64,000 nt of DNA from Alphaproteobacteria bacterium Ga0077535 (GCA_001464425.1 LNEK01000016.1:56734-120733); one strand, 5' to 3'. Shown: positions 7,507-17,014, counted from the first letter of the stretch. The notes: generated from the sequence alone by a model not told the origin. Program-made: numbers and translations.

Positions 7507-7932
7507 GACTCGCTTATCCTCCGTAGCCCCCGACCAATCTCCCCTCTTACCACACTGCTGAGTGTCCAACATCCTACGCGGAAGAGCAATCCCAGGTTGC
7601 CCTGCAAAGATGCTTGCCAAGAGGTTCCGATCGCACGCCGCCCATGCGCACGAGCAGCGAGTGTGGCGTCGGTCGGCTGGTCAATCTCGCCAATAAGGCG
7701 ATCTCAGCCGTGAGCGCTCTTCTTTGCGCCAAGGCGTCGCAGGTTGCGTATGCCGTGCGGCGAAGCCGCCTCAAGTCCGCAGCGTGTGCAAGACACCGCG
7801 TGACTTTCGCACTCTCTGTTTGATCCGCCGCGGCGGCTTTGTTCGCCACACCAGGCAGCGCACGCCAACGGCGCGCAATCTAATGCTCCATGGTCTCGCA
7901 CGCGCAAGCTCGCGTTAGAGGCACAAACCGCG
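7507..7932. other. Divergent intergenic region between luxR and traG
   Basis: These 426 bases separate the leftward quorum-sensing/lasso array from the rightward conjugation operon. I see no credible gene and no clear inverted repeat. Promoters for both luxR and traG should lie here, and an origin of transfer is possible, but I could not recognise one. Confidence 0.5.
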
Positions 7933-9963
7933 ATGCAAGTCGACCGACGGATCATGGCTTTGGCGGGCGCTGCGCTTATCGCGCTGCTTGGGGCGTCAGC
8001 CGCAACGCAGATGCTTGCAGCCAAGTTCTTGCATCAGCAAGTCCTTGGCCCCCGCATCACCATCGCCGGCTACGCGATCTATCCGCCCTTCGCGATTGTG
8101 ACTTGGTCGGAGCGCTGGTCGCGCACTTATGCTCGCGCTTTCGCCGGACCGCAGTTTGTATTCATGCTGGCGCTGATTGGCGCCGGTGGCGTGGCGCTGC
8201 TCGCCTTGCGTCCGCTTCATCCTCACCAGCGCCCATTCGGCGTGCGGTTCTGGGGCGACGCCGAGGATGCACGAGACGCCGGGCTTTTCGCCCAAGGCGG
8301 CGTCATCCTCGGCAAGTTTAAGGACGAGATTCTCGCGTATGACGGACCGCATCATCTGCTGCTAACCGGCGGCACGCGCTCGGGCAAGACACGCGGCGCC
8401 GTCGTCCCGACCTTGCTTGCTTCGCCGCATTCGGTGTTGGCGCTCGATCTCAAGAGCGAGCTTCATTCCGGCGATGCGCGCGTTGGCTTCCCAGGCACGG
8501 CGGGTTGGCGCGCCAAGCTCGGCCCCGTGCTGCGGTTCGATCCGACCTCGCCTTTGTCGGACCGTTTCAACCTGATCGATACGATCCGGCCCGGCGCGCA
8601 GGAAGTGCGCGACGTCCAGAATCTGACTGAACTCATTGCCGACCCTTATGGCGACCAGCGTTTCCAGGAATTCTGGGACCGCGCCGCCAAGCAGATCGTC
8701 GCCGGCGTTATCCTCCACGTCGCCTATGCCGAGCCGCCCGAGCGCAAGACCCTCTATCGCGTCTTCCAATTGCTGGCGTGCTTCGACGACACAGTGAAAT
8801 TGATGGAGGCGACGCTGCATCGCCCTGGCGCGGACGGAAAGCCGGAAACCCACCCGGAAGTCAAACGCGCGGCTCAATCCTACGCCGCTTATCACGACAA
8901 GCTCCGCGCCGGCATCAAGGCGACGGCTGAAAGCTATCTCGGCGTCTTCGCCGATCCTCTCGTACAGCAAAACACTTCGAGCTCCAGCTTTCGCGTCTCC
9001 GATCTCATGTGCGCGGACAAACCGGTCACGCTCTATCTCTGCTGGCCGCCCAACGATTCCAAACGCGTGAAGCCGCTGATGCGGTTGGTGTTTGGCGCCG
9101 TGCTGCGCGATTTGATGGAGCACCAGGAGCGCGCCGCCGACGGGCGCGCCAAAAGGCGTCCGCTGCTGCTACTGCTCGACGAGTTTCCCCAACTCGGCAA
9201 GCTCGACCTCTTCGAGCAATCGATGGGCGCGATGGCCGGTTACGGCCTGCGCGCCTTCATCGTCACGCAGTCGCTCCATCAGGTGACGCAAGCCTACGGG
9301 CGCTATCACACGATCCTCGACAATTGTCAGATCGTCACCAGTTTCGCGGCCACCGATGTCGAGACGGCCGAGACCGTGTCAAAACTCGCCGGCGACATCT
9401 ATGAGATGCGTCCGCAAGAGACCTGGTCCGGCAAGCGCCAAATCTTCGGCCTCGACCATCGCGCCATCACCTACCGCGAAGAGCGCCGCCCCTTGCTGCT
9501 GCCCGCTGAAGTGCGCCGCCTGCCGGAGCGCGATGAACTCATCTTCGTGACCGGCGCAAAGCCCATGAAGGCCAAGAAGCTGCGCTACGACGAAGAACCT
9601 GTATTTGCTTCGCGGCTCTTCCCGCTTCCGGCGCACATCGCGCGCGCCGCACTGCCTTCGCCATGGGCCGCTATGGTCTCGCTTGGTGTTGCGAGCCCGC
9701 CGCAGACAAAAGCCGAGCAAGCGCCGGGCCGCGACGGCGCGGCCGCGCGCGCCATCGCCCGTCATACGCCGCTGCGGTCGCGCACGCCGGCGCCAACCGA
9801 GACGCAATCAGATCTCTTCTCGCTCATCCATTCTCCGCCGCCCGCGCCGCCTTCCCCCGCAGCCGGCGCGCCGCCGCCGCGCCCAGAGACGCGCGCCGGC
9901 TTTGACCTGCGCCCGCGCGACGCGAGCGGCGGAGAAACTGATGCCGCGGACGCCTCCTCATGA
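7933..9963 (+). CDS. traG: TraG/VirD4-type coupling protein
   Basis: A 676-residue inner-membrane ATPase that would link the relaxosome to the mating-pair secretion channel. Two hydrophobic segments lie near the N-terminus (residues ~7-27 and ~75-95). The Walker A is TGGTRSGKTRG (~150), Walker B is LLLLLDEFPQL (~415), and the conserved stretch AGYGLRAFIVTQSLHQV follows. The last ~110 residues are Pro/Ala-rich and probably disordered. The ATG has AGAGG about ten bases upstream. The stop overlaps the start of the next gene as ATGA. This is the first gene of the rightward operon; in related elements a relaxase gene commonly precedes it, but here the quorum-sensing locus does. Confidence 0.95.
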   Translation: MQVDRRIMALAGAALIALLGASAATQMLAAKFLHQQVLGPRITIAGYAIYPPFAIVTWSERWSRTYARAFAGPQFVFMLALIGAGGVALLALRPLHPHQRPFGVRFWGDAEDARDAGLFAQGGVILGKFKDEILAYDGPHHLLLTGGTRSGKTRGAVVPTLLASPHSVLALDLKSELHSGDARVGFPGTAGWRAKLGPVLRFDPTSPLSDRFNLIDTIRPGAQEVRDVQNLTELIADPYGDQRFQEFWDRAAKQIVAGVILHVAYAEPPERKTLYRVFQLLACFDDTVKLMEATLHRPGADGKPETHPEVKRAAQSYAAYHDKLRAGIKATAESYLGVFADPLVQQNTSSSSFRVSDLMCADKPVTLYLCWPPNDSKRVKPLMRLVFGAVLRDLMEHQERAADGRAKRRPLLLLLDEFPQLGKLDLFEQSMGAMAGYGLRAFIVTQSLHQVTQAYGRYHTILDNCQIVTSFAATDVETAETVSKLAGDIYEMRPQETWSGKRQIFGLDHRAITYREERRPLLLPAEVRRLPERDELIFVTGAKPMKAKKLRYDEEPVFASRLFPLPAHIARAALPSPWAAMVSLGVASPPQTKAEQAPGRDGAAARAIARHTPLRSRTPAPTETQSDLFSLIHSPPPAPPSPAAGAPPPRPETRAGFDLRPRDASGGETDAADASS

Positions 9964-10436
9964 GCGCGCGCGCCAAGAAGAAGCTCACCATCTATCTCGA
10001 GGACGACCTCGCGCGGGCGCTCGACGTTGATGCGCGGCTCAGAGGATTGCCGGTAACGCGCGCGGTCGCCGACGCGATGCGGCGCATCTATCTCGACGCG
10101 ACCGATCCCGCCGTCGCCGACACCGTCAAGATGCGCCTCGACCGCGTCGAGAAGCGGGAGATTGTCCGCGCCCGCGAAATCGCCATCATCAAGGAAACGC
10201 TGCTGCTCTTCATTCGCGTTTGGCTTGAACACAATCCAGCACCCGAAGAAGATACGCTGGACGCCGTTCATGCCGTGGCCGAGCGGCGCTTCCAATCTTT
10301 CCTCGAATTGCTCGCCGAGAGCCTGCAGCCCGGACGAAGCCTCTTCGCCGCGGCGCCGCATGGGCGTTCGGAGCTAGGCGAAGTCAATCGCGATCACACC
10401 AATGGCGCCGCCCGCGAAACGGAGGCCGCGTCATGA
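9960..10436 (+). CDS. CopG/ribbon-helix-helix-like protein of the trb operon
   Basis: A 158-residue protein found between TraG and TrbB in many alphaproteobacterial conjugative elements. The N-terminus (KKLTIYLEDDLARALDVDAR, then GLPVTRAVADAMRRIYL) fits a ribbon-helix-helix fold, which usually binds DNA. The middle is a long charged helix (MRLDRVEKREIVRAREIAI) and the C-terminus looks disordered. It overlaps traG and trbB by four bases on each side, so translation is coupled. It may be an operon autoregulator or a relaxosome accessory factor; the sequence does not separate these. Confidence 0.8.
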   Translation: MSARAKKKLTIYLEDDLARALDVDARLRGLPVTRAVADAMRRIYLDATDPAVADTVKMRLDRVEKREIVRAREIAIIKETLLLFIRVWLEHNPAPEEDTLDAVHAVAERRFQSFLELLAESLQPGRSLFAAAPHGRSELGEVNRDHTNGAARETEAAS

Positions 10437-11398
10437 ATGCGCTTACCGCCGCTGCGCCGCAGAAGCTGGTCGCCGAACGCCGGCTCGCAGCACTCGCCCG
10501 CGCGCTCGGCCCTGCTTTGGCCGAAGCCTTGGCCGACGACGCCGTCGTCGAAGTCTTGGTCAATGCCGATGGCCGCGTCCGCGTCGATCGCGTCGGCAAG
10601 GGCGTTGAAACCACCAATGTCTGGCTCACCTGCGCCGAGCGCGAAACGGCGGTGCGATTGCTGGCGGCTGAGGCGCGGGCGACCGTCACCGAGGACACGC
10701 CCTATCTCGCCGCCACGCTGCCGGGCTCAGGCGCACGCGTACAAGCGATGATGCCCCCGCTGGTTGCCGCGCCCACGCTCGCAATCCGCAAGCGGCCGAA
10801 CATAATCTTCTCGCTTGGCGATTATGTCCGTGCGGGGATCGCGACGACCGCGCAAGCCGACGCGCTGCGCCAAGCGGTCAGCGCACGACGCAACATCGTC
10901 GTCGCCGGCGGCACGGGCTCAGGCAAGACGACATTGCTGAATGCGCTTCTGGCCGAATCCGCGTTTGCCAAGGCGCGCGTCATCGTTCTGGAAGACACCG
11001 CCGAACTGCAATGCGCCGGCGCCGATGTTGTGCAATTGCTGACCAAGCGCTCGGCGCCCGCAATCAATATGCGCGATCTCGTGCAGATGACATTGCGCCT
11101 CAGGCCCGACCGAATCGTCGTGGGCGAAGTGCGCGACGGCGCAGCGCTCGAAGTCTTGAAAGCCTGGAACACCGGCCATCCGGGCGGGCTTCTAACGATC
11201 CACGCCAATTGCGCCACCGATGCGCTGATGCGGCTTGAAGATCTTTGCATCGAGGCGGGCCTAGTCCAGCCGCAGCGCCTGATCGCTTCCGCCGTCGATA
11301 CAATCGTCTTCATGGTGCGAACCGCAAGCGGGCGGCGCGTCGAAGAGATCGCTGACTTGCGTCAAGGCGGGCGCTCAAGAGCGCGCGCGCCGCCTTAG
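10433..11398 (+). CDS. trbB: TrbB, conjugation ATPase (VirB11 family)
   Basis: A 321-residue cytoplasmic hexameric ATPase that would energise pilus assembly and DNA transfer. Visible motifs are Walker A VVAGGTGSGKTTLLNALL (~residue 158), the Asp box VLEDTAELQ, the arginine-rich LRLRPDRIVVGEVRDGAALE including Walker B, and the His box GGLLTIHANCATDALMRL. The C-terminal region RRVEEIADLR is typical of the family. It overlaps the CopG-like gene by four bases; trbC follows after a 66-base gap. Confidence 0.95.
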   Translation: MNALTAAAPQKLVAERRLAALARALGPALAEALADDAVVEVLVNADGRVRVDRVGKGVETTNVWLTCAERETAVRLLAAEARATVTEDTPYLAATLPGSGARVQAMMPPLVAAPTLAIRKRPNIIFSLGDYVRAGIATTAQADALRQAVSARRNIVVAGGTGSGKTTLLNALLAESAFAKARVIVLEDTAELQCAGADVVQLLTKRSAPAINMRDLVQMTLRLRPDRIVVGEVRDGAALEVLKAWNTGHPGGLLTIHANCATDALMRLEDLCIEAGLVQPQRLIASAVDTIVFMVRTASGRRVEEIADLRQGGRSRARAPP

Positions 11399-11464
11399 CG
11401 CTTGCGCGTCCGCGGCCCGCGAAGGGTACGCGGCGACAGAACACCAATCGAAGGACCACACCCC

Positions 11465-11788
11465 ATGCCCAACCGGCCAACAGGCGCCGGACGCGTGCTT
11501 GCGTTCGCCGCCATGATCACGATCGTCTCCGTTTGCCCCGCCCTTGCCTCGGGCTCAGGCATGCCGTGGGAAGGGCCGCTCGAACAAGTGGTGGATTCCA
11601 TCACAGGTCCGGTCGCGCGCGCTGCGGCCGTAATCGCCATCATCATTTCGGGCGTGGGCATCATCTTCGGCGAAGGCGGCGGCGGCATCCGCAAGCTCGC
11701 GTTCGTAGGCTTGGGCATCGCCATCATGTTCGCTGCCGTTTCCTTCTTCCTCGACTTCTTTGGCTTCGCAGGCGGAGCGGTGCTGTGA
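11465..11788 (+). CDS. trbC: TrbC, prepilin
   Basis: A 107-residue pilin precursor (VirB2 family). An N-terminal signal sequence (GRVLAFAAMITIVSVCPALAS) is followed by MPWEGPLEQVVDSITGPVARAAAVIA and two hydrophobic segments around a glycine-rich turn (GEGGGGIRKL), the usual TrbC form. In IncP plasmids such pilins are trimmed and cyclised. The ATG at 11465 is preferred over an upstream ATG at 11402 because the upstream residues are not secretory. Its TGA overlaps the GTG start of trbD. Confidence 0.9.
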   Translation: MPNRPTGAGRVLAFAAMITIVSVCPALASGSGMPWEGPLEQVVDSITGPVARAAAVIAIIISGVGIIFGEGGGGIRKLAFVGLGIAIMFAAVSFFLDFFGFAGGAVL

Positions 11789-12054
11789 TCGCGCGCGATG
11801 AACCCGACGGCTATTGCATAGCGCTCCGCACCTCGCTCACGCGTCCGCTCCTTCTGGGCGGCGTACCGCGGACGTTCGCGATCCTCAACGCGACGATCGC
11901 GGCCGCGATCGCCTTTGGTCTGCAGCAGCCTCTGATCGGCTTGCCGCTTTGGCTCGCGATCCAGAGCGCCGGCGCCTACGCGACCGCGCGCGATCCCTGG
12001 TTTCTCGAAACCTGGCCACGCGCAATGGCCAAGCCTGCCTTCTTCAACGTGTGA
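11785..12054 (+). CDS. trbD: TrbD, VirB3-like membrane protein
   Basis: An 89-residue inner-membrane protein of the VirB3/TrbD family. It starts with GTG overlapping the trbC stop (GTGA). The sequence reads VIARDEPDGYCIALRTSLTR, then the family-typical LLLGGVPRTFAILNATIAAAI hydrophobic segment, a second segment (GLPLWLAIQSAGAYATA) and a short C-terminus ending near DPWFLETW. It works with TrbE in the inner-membrane complex. A longer open frame exists upstream but runs through trbC and is not credible. Confidence 0.9.
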   Translation: MIARDEPDGYCIALRTSLTRPLLLGGVPRTFAILNATIAAAIAFGLQQPLIGLPLWLAIQSAGAYATARDPWFLETWPRAMAKPAFFNV

Positions 12055-12068
12055 GAGACACGAACGCC

Positions 12069-14573
12069 ATGATGGACCTCCGCCCGTACAAGCAACGCGA
12101 AGCCCGCCTCGCCGACTGGCTGCCTTGGGCGGGTCTCATCGCGCCGGGCGTCGTCTTGAACAAGGACGGCGCGTTCCAGCGCAGCTTGAGCTTCCGCGGG
12201 CCCGATCTTGATTCTTCCACGCCATCGGAATTGATGGGCGCGTCATCGCGCCTCGACAATGCGCTAAAGCGTTTCGGTTCGGGCTGGTGCCTCCACGTCG
12301 AAGCGCGTCGTGCTCCAACCACGACATATCCTGACAGCGAATGGCCGGAGGCGCTGTCCTGGCTTATCGACGAAGAACGCCGCCACGACTTCGCCGCTGC
12401 GGGCGGCCGCTATGAAAGCGCCTACTTCCTCACGATGTCCTGGCTGCCGCCGAGCGAAGCCAGCGGCCACCTCGAAGCGGCCTTATTCGAAAGCGCACGC
12501 GATGACGCGGCTCGCGGGCGTATAGATTATCGCGCCTGTTTGCAGAGCTTCGTTGACGAAACGCGGGCGTTCAAATCCCTTCTCGACCTTGTCATGGTCG
12601 AAGCCCGCTTCCTCGATGACGAAGAGACGTTGACCTACCTCCATTCGTGCATCTCAGATCGACCGCACCGCGTCGTCGTTCCCGCCGTACCCTTTCACCT
12701 CGACGAACTCATCGCCGACGCGCCGCTTCTGGGCGGTGTCGCGCCAAAACTGGGAGACTTGTTCGTCAAAGTGCTCTCGGTGCGCGCTTATGTCAGCGAA
12801 ACCGAACCTGGCCTCCTCGATGCGCTAAATCGTTTGGGCGTGCCTTATCGCTGGAGCACGCGCGTCATTCCGATGAACCGGGAAGACGCGCGCAAGGAGA
12901 TCGAGAAAATTCGCAAGCGCTGGTTCTCCAAGCGCAAGGGCATCATGACTTTGTTGCGTGAGGCGCTCTATCGCGAGGAAGCGACCCTTATCGACAATGA
13001 TGCAACGGCTCAGGCCGAGGACGCCGATGCGGCGCTGCAGGAAGTAAACGGTGAAGCCGCAGGCGCCGCCTTCGTCACGCTAACGATCACTGTTTCCGAT
13101 CCAAACGAAGCCGTGGCGCTCGAACGCATTCGCCAGATTCGTCAAGTCGCCGATGGTCTTGGCTTCGTCACAGTGCTTGAGACGATCAATGCGGTCGAGG
13201 CGTGGCTTGGTTCTCTGCCCGGCCAGCCCTACGCCGATCTGCGCCGCCCGATCCTTCTGACGCCTAGCCTTGCGCACCTCTTGCCACTGTCGGCCGTGTG
13301 GGCGGGAGAAGCGTCGAACCGGCATTTGAATGCCCCGCCTCTGCTTGTTGCGGCAACGGATGGGGCCACACCCTTCCGCCTCAATCTCCATCATGGCGAT
13401 GTCGGTCATACTTTGATCGTAGGCCCCACGGGCGCGGGCAAGTCGGTCCTGCTTGGACTGCTCGCGGCGCAATGGCGGCGTTACCCTGGCGCGCAAATCT
13501 TTATCTTCGATGCCGGCCGTTCGAGCCGGGCGCTGACGCTTGGACTGGGCGGCGCCTTTGTCGATCTCTTGGGCGATCTCGAACAAGAGACTGCCCTGGC
13601 GCTGCAGCCGCTCGCCACAATCGAAGATGAGTCCGAACGCGCCTGGGCCCGCGATTGGCTCGTCGCGCTTCTTTCGCGCGCGAACCTTGCGCTCGATCCA
13701 TCTCGCAAAGAGGAAATCTGGCGTGCGCTCGGCGTGCTTGCGGCGCGCCCTCCGGCGGAGCGCACGCTCTCTGTCTTCTCCGGGCTGGTTCAGGACGCCG
13801 AAATTCGTCTGGCGCTTGAACCCTTCACGCACGCCGGACCCTGGGGACGTCTCCTCGACGCCGACCAGGCCCGTCTCGCAGATGAGGATGTACAGGCCTT
13901 TGAGATGGGCGAGCTCCTATCGCGGCCTGAAGCGCTTGGCGCCGTGCTGCCCTGCCTGGTCCATGCCCTCGAAGCGCGCTTCGATGGGCGGCCCACGCTC
14001 CTCGTACTCGACGAAGCCTGGGCCTATCTGCGCGACACCGCCTTCGCCGCACAGATACAGGCGTGGCTGAAGACCTTGCGCAAGAAGAACGTCGCCGTGG
14101 TGTTCGCGACGCAAGAGCTGGCCGACGTCGAGCAAAGCGCGATCGCCGCCACGATCTTCGAGGCCTGCCCGACACGCATCTATCTGCCGAACGATCGCGC
14201 CCGCGAACCTCGCACACGCGCTTTCTATGAGAGTCTCGGGCTCAATCAGCGCCAGATCGCCATCATCACGGAAGCCGCGCCCAAGCGCGATTACTACGTC
14301 CAAACCCGCGCCGGCGCGCGCCTTGTCGATCTGGCGCTGGGACCGGCAGCACTTGCCTTCCTCGGCGCATCGACGCCGCAGGACCAATCCGCGATCGACG
14401 GCGTCCTCGCGGAGCATGGCGTCACCCGTTTCGCGCAAGCCTGGCTCGCGATGCGCGGCTTTAACCGCGCGGGCGAAGCCCTGGCGCGGTTCGACACCGC
14501 GTCATCCGTGACTGAACCAAAGGTGCGCCGCCAACATGACTTCGCAGAAGCCCAGAATGGGAGGCCAACATGA
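12069..14573 (+). CDS. trbE: TrbE, conjugation ATPase (VirB4 family)
   Basis: An 834-residue ATPase needed for pilus assembly. The N-terminal half is the CagE/TrbE domain (LRPYKQREARLADWLPWAGL onward) and the C-terminal half is a VirB4 ATPase with Walker A IVGPTGAGKSVLLGLLA (~residue 450) and Walker B LLVLDEAWAYL (~644), followed by LRKKNVAVVFATQELADV. I use ATG 12069, with GAGAG upstream; an in-frame GTG at 12051 would overlap the trbD stop and is a possible alternative start. The stop overlaps trbJ by four bases. It is the largest gene of the operon and appears intact. Confidence 0.95.
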   Translation: MMDLRPYKQREARLADWLPWAGLIAPGVVLNKDGAFQRSLSFRGPDLDSSTPSELMGASSRLDNALKRFGSGWCLHVEARRAPTTTYPDSEWPEALSWLIDEERRHDFAAAGGRYESAYFLTMSWLPPSEASGHLEAALFESARDDAARGRIDYRACLQSFVDETRAFKSLLDLVMVEARFLDDEETLTYLHSCISDRPHRVVVPAVPFHLDELIADAPLLGGVAPKLGDLFVKVLSVRAYVSETEPGLLDALNRLGVPYRWSTRVIPMNREDARKEIEKIRKRWFSKRKGIMTLLREALYREEATLIDNDATAQAEDADAALQEVNGEAAGAAFVTLTITVSDPNEAVALERIRQIRQVADGLGFVTVLETINAVEAWLGSLPGQPYADLRRPILLTPSLAHLLPLSAVWAGEASNRHLNAPPLLVAATDGATPFRLNLHHGDVGHTLIVGPTGAGKSVLLGLLAAQWRRYPGAQIFIFDAGRSSRALTLGLGGAFVDLLGDLEQETALALQPLATIEDESERAWARDWLVALLSRANLALDPSRKEEIWRALGVLAARPPAERTLSVFSGLVQDAEIRLALEPFTHAGPWGRLLDADQARLADEDVQAFEMGELLSRPEALGAVLPCLVHALEARFDGRPTLLVLDEAWAYLRDTAFAAQIQAWLKTLRKKNVAVVFATQELADVEQSAIAATIFEACPTRIYLPNDRAREPRTRAFYESLGLNQRQIAIITEAAPKRDYYVQTRAGARLVDLALGPAALAFLGASTPQDQSAIDGVLAEHGVTRFAQAWLAMRGFNRAGEALARFDTASSVTEPKVRRQHDFAEAQNGRPT

Positions 14574-15283
14574 GAGGCAAAGCACGTCTCATCATCACCA
14601 CCTGCGCGCTCGCCATGGCGCTCGCAAGCGCGCCAGCGAAAGCGCAGTGGGTTGTTATCGATCCGGCCAATCTCGCCCAGAGCATCACGCAGGTCACCCA
14701 CATGATCTCGCAGATCAACAACCAGATCGAGCAGATCCGGCAACAGGCGCAGATGCTTCAAGGCTTGGGACTTGAAATGTCGCCGGAACTCTCCGCGTCG
14801 ATTGGGAACGTTCGCGACCTGCTGAGTGAAGCTGAGGGTTTGCAGCAGAATGCCGAGAGCATCGCCAGCGACATGCGCGAACTCTATCCCGAAGACACCT
14901 CTACTTTCGATCTCGACCGTTTGCTCGGACAGTCAGATCGTTGGCTTAAAGAAAGCCGCGACAGCGTGGAAACGCTGATGACGATCAGCGCGTCAGCCAG
15001 CAGCGATGGGCTAAACGATGCCGAAGGCGCGATGTCTCGCGCCCTTCGCGCAAGTTCGAATGCCCAGGGCCAAACCTCGGCCGAACAGGCCACGACCCAA
15101 GCGATCGGCGTTCTCTCTTCCCAAGTCGCGCAATTGCAGGCGTTGCAGGCCGCCCAGGCGCGCGCGCTTGCGACCGAGCGTCTTGAACGCATCGCCCAGG
15201 AAGAACGCTCTCGCGAAATCAGGCGGCGCGCCTTCCCGACCGAGGTCGACCAAACCTCTCAACCAGTCACGCCGCGCTTTTGA
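14570..15283 (+). CDS. trbJ: TrbJ, periplasmic mating-pair protein (VirB5-like)
   Basis: A 237-residue secreted protein with an N-terminal signal (ARLIITTCALAMALASAP, cleavage near AKA-QW) and the TrbJ-typical opening VVIDPANLAQSITQVTHMI, then coiled-coil-rich Gln/Ile stretches (SQINNQIEQIRQQAQML) and a charged C-terminus. It would act as a minor pilus component or chaperone in the periplasm. It overlaps trbE by ATGA; trbL starts 15 bases after its stop. The entry-exclusion gene trbK that often follows trbJ in Ti and IncP operons is not seen. Confidence 0.92.
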   Translation: MRGKARLIITTCALAMALASAPAKAQWVVIDPANLAQSITQVTHMISQINNQIEQIRQQAQMLQGLGLEMSPELSASIGNVRDLLSEAEGLQQNAESIASDMRELYPEDTSTFDLDRLLGQSDRWLKESRDSVETLMTISASASSDGLNDAEGAMSRALRASSNAQGQTSAEQATTQAIGVLSSQVAQLQALQAAQARALATERLERIAQEERSREIRRRAFPTEVDQTSQPVTPRF

Positions 15284-15298
15284 TCGGACCTCACACCC

Positions 15299-16291
15299 AT
15301 GCAAGGCGACAGCGTCAACGGATTTCTGGAGCGGTTCCTCGGACTGGCGGACGCCGGCTTCGGTCTGATCCAAGGCGATGTCGCGTTCGTGTTGAACACT
15401 CTCATTGTCATCTCGGTGACGCTCGCGGGCGCGATGTGGGCGCTCAAAGGTGAAGCGCCGATTGCGCCCTTCTTTCGCAAAGTCTTGTTCGTCGGGCTCT
15501 TTGCCTTCCTTGTGAACAATTGGAACGCCATCGCCGGCGCCATCAATCAATCGGGCGCGCTCCTTGGTTTGAAGGCGGGCGGCTCCGGCATGAGCCTCGC
15601 CGAACTCCACGATCCAGCAAGCGTCGCCGCGCAGGGCAAGGAATTGTTTGGTCGCACCATGGAGATGGGCGACGGCATGAACATCTTCACCGACTTTCTA
15701 ACCCTCGCCACCATCCTTCTCGCCGGCGTGATCATTCTCATCGCCTTCTTCGTGCTGGCGCTGCAGATTTTCGTCCAACTCATCGCCTTCAAGCTTGGCT
15801 CACTCGCCGCGTTCATTGCGCTTCCCTGGGGCGTTTTCTCCGGCACGGCCTGGGTGGCGGAACGGCCGCTCGGATGGGTGGCGAGTTCCGCGGTTCGACT
15901 CTTTCTCTTGGCCTTCGTCGCCAGCGTCGCCATCACCTTCGTTGCGACGCTGCCGCAGACGATGTCGCTTGAGAATGGCGGCGCGCTCGACGTGCTGCTG
16001 TTCGGGCTGACTATTCTCGCGCTCTCGTTCTTGGCGCCAGCGCTTGCAAGCGAAGTGATGCAGGGCAACCCGAGCCTCTCCGCCGCGCAACCGATTCAGG
16101 GCAGCGTCGCCGCGGTCGGCATGGGTGTGGGCGCAGCGGTGACGACCAAGATCCTCATGTCCGGCGCAGGACGCGGCGGCGCACGCGCCGCACGCAGCGG
16201 GCGTCCATCGCCAGGCGGCGGCGCGCGCGGGGCCGCCCGCACGCAACCGAACTACGGCGCGATGCAACCAAGACCTCAACGCAAACCCTGA
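15299..16291 (+). CDS. trbL: TrbL, polytopic conjugation membrane protein (VirB6-like)
   Basis: A 330-residue inner-membrane channel component. After a periplasmic N-terminus (NGFLERFLGLADAGFGLIQG), about six hydrophobic segments follow between residues ~30 and 260, including VLNTLIVISVTLAGAMWAL and LLAGVIILIAFFVLALQIF. The C-terminal ~60 residues are Gly/Ala/Arg-rich and disordered. Length and layout match TrbL. It lies between trbJ and trbF with 15-base spacers, consistent with one transcript. Confidence 0.92.
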   Translation: MQGDSVNGFLERFLGLADAGFGLIQGDVAFVLNTLIVISVTLAGAMWALKGEAPIAPFFRKVLFVGLFAFLVNNWNAIAGAINQSGALLGLKAGGSGMSLAELHDPASVAAQGKELFGRTMEMGDGMNIFTDFLTLATILLAGVIILIAFFVLALQIFVQLIAFKLGSLAAFIALPWGVFSGTAWVAERPLGWVASSAVRLFLLAFVASVAITFVATLPQTMSLENGGALDVLLFGLTILALSFLAPALASEVMQGNPSLSAAQPIQGSVAAVGMGVGAAVTTKILMSGAGRGGARAARSGRPSPGGGARGAARTQPNYGAMQPRPQRKP

Positions 16292-16306
16292 CGGAGTAAT
16301 GAGACA

Positions 16307-17014
16307 ATGTTCGCCTTTCGACAGCCTCCGAAAAGTTACGCGCCAGAGCCCGCGGACACGCCGCACATGCGCGCGCAGCAAGCGTGGGACCGGCGCATGG
16401 GCACAGCCGTGCAAGGCGCGGTGACGTGGCGTTGGACAGCACTCAGCCTCGGCGCTCTCGCCGTTGTCTTAGCGCTCGGAATGACCATAATCGCTTTGCA
16501 GAAGCGCACCTTTGTCCATGTGGTGGAGGTAAGCCCGCAAGGCGCTGTGCTCTCCGTGCGCCCGGCGGGCGCGGACTACACACCGACCGATGCACAGATC
16601 AGCTATTTCCTCGGCCATTTCGTGAAGCTCGTGCGCGGCGTGCCGACCGACGGCGTGGTGCTTCGCGAGAATTGGCTTGAAGCCTATCGATTCTTGACGC
16701 CGCAAGCAGCACAGCGCCTCAACGAGATCGCGCGCGAAGAAGACCCCTTCTCATTGTTGGGCACGACGGCGCGCACCGCCATCATTACTTCGATCGTGCA
16801 GCGCTCCGAACAAACCTGGCAAGTCAGTTGGATCGAAGCGACCCATGGCGCAAACGGCGGCGCGCGCAGCGCCTACACCGGTCTCTTCACCATCCGCTTC
16901 GACCGCCCACGGAGCTCCGATGCGCTCGCGCGCAACCCGCTCGGGCTTTTCATCACCGAGTTTTCCTTTTCGCCCGAAGCGCCCGGCGCCATCATTCGCG
17001 GAGTCCGGCAATGA
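16307..17014 (+). CDS. trbF: TrbF, VirB8-like assembly factor
   Basis: A 235-residue bitopic inner-membrane protein. A cytoplasmic N-terminus is followed by one membrane segment (LSLGALAVVLALGMTIIAL, ~residues 47-65) and a periplasmic VirB8-fold domain (QISYFLGHFVKLVRGVP, LLGTTARTAIITSIVQRSE, WQVSWIEATHG). Its C-terminus LGLFITEFSFSPEA is family-typical. The stop overlaps trbG as ATGA. Confidence 0.93.
   Translation: MFAFRQPPKSYAPEPADTPHMRAQQAWDRRMGTAVQGAVTWRWTALSLGALAVVLALGMTIIALQKRTFVHVVEVSPQGAVLSVRPAGADYTPTDAQISYFLGHFVKLVRGVPTDGVVLRENWLEAYRFLTPQAAQRLNEIAREEDPFSLLGTTARTAIITSIVQRSEQTWQVSWIEATHGANGGARSAYTGLFTIRFDRPRSSDALARNPLGLFITEFSFSPEAPGAIIRGVRQ

Noticed and set aside
7507..7932. Possible origin of transfer
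   Set aside because: I looked for an inverted repeat plus nick-like motif before traG and found nothing convincing.
8362..9123. Long minus-strand open frame inside traG
   Set aside because: It lies wholly opposite a well-supported ATPase gene, is Arg/Leu-rich and has no recognisable motif; it arises from high GC content.
13080..13832. 250-codon minus-strand frame inside trbE
   Set aside because: It is antisense to the VirB4-type ATPase core, with no domain, start site or promoter.
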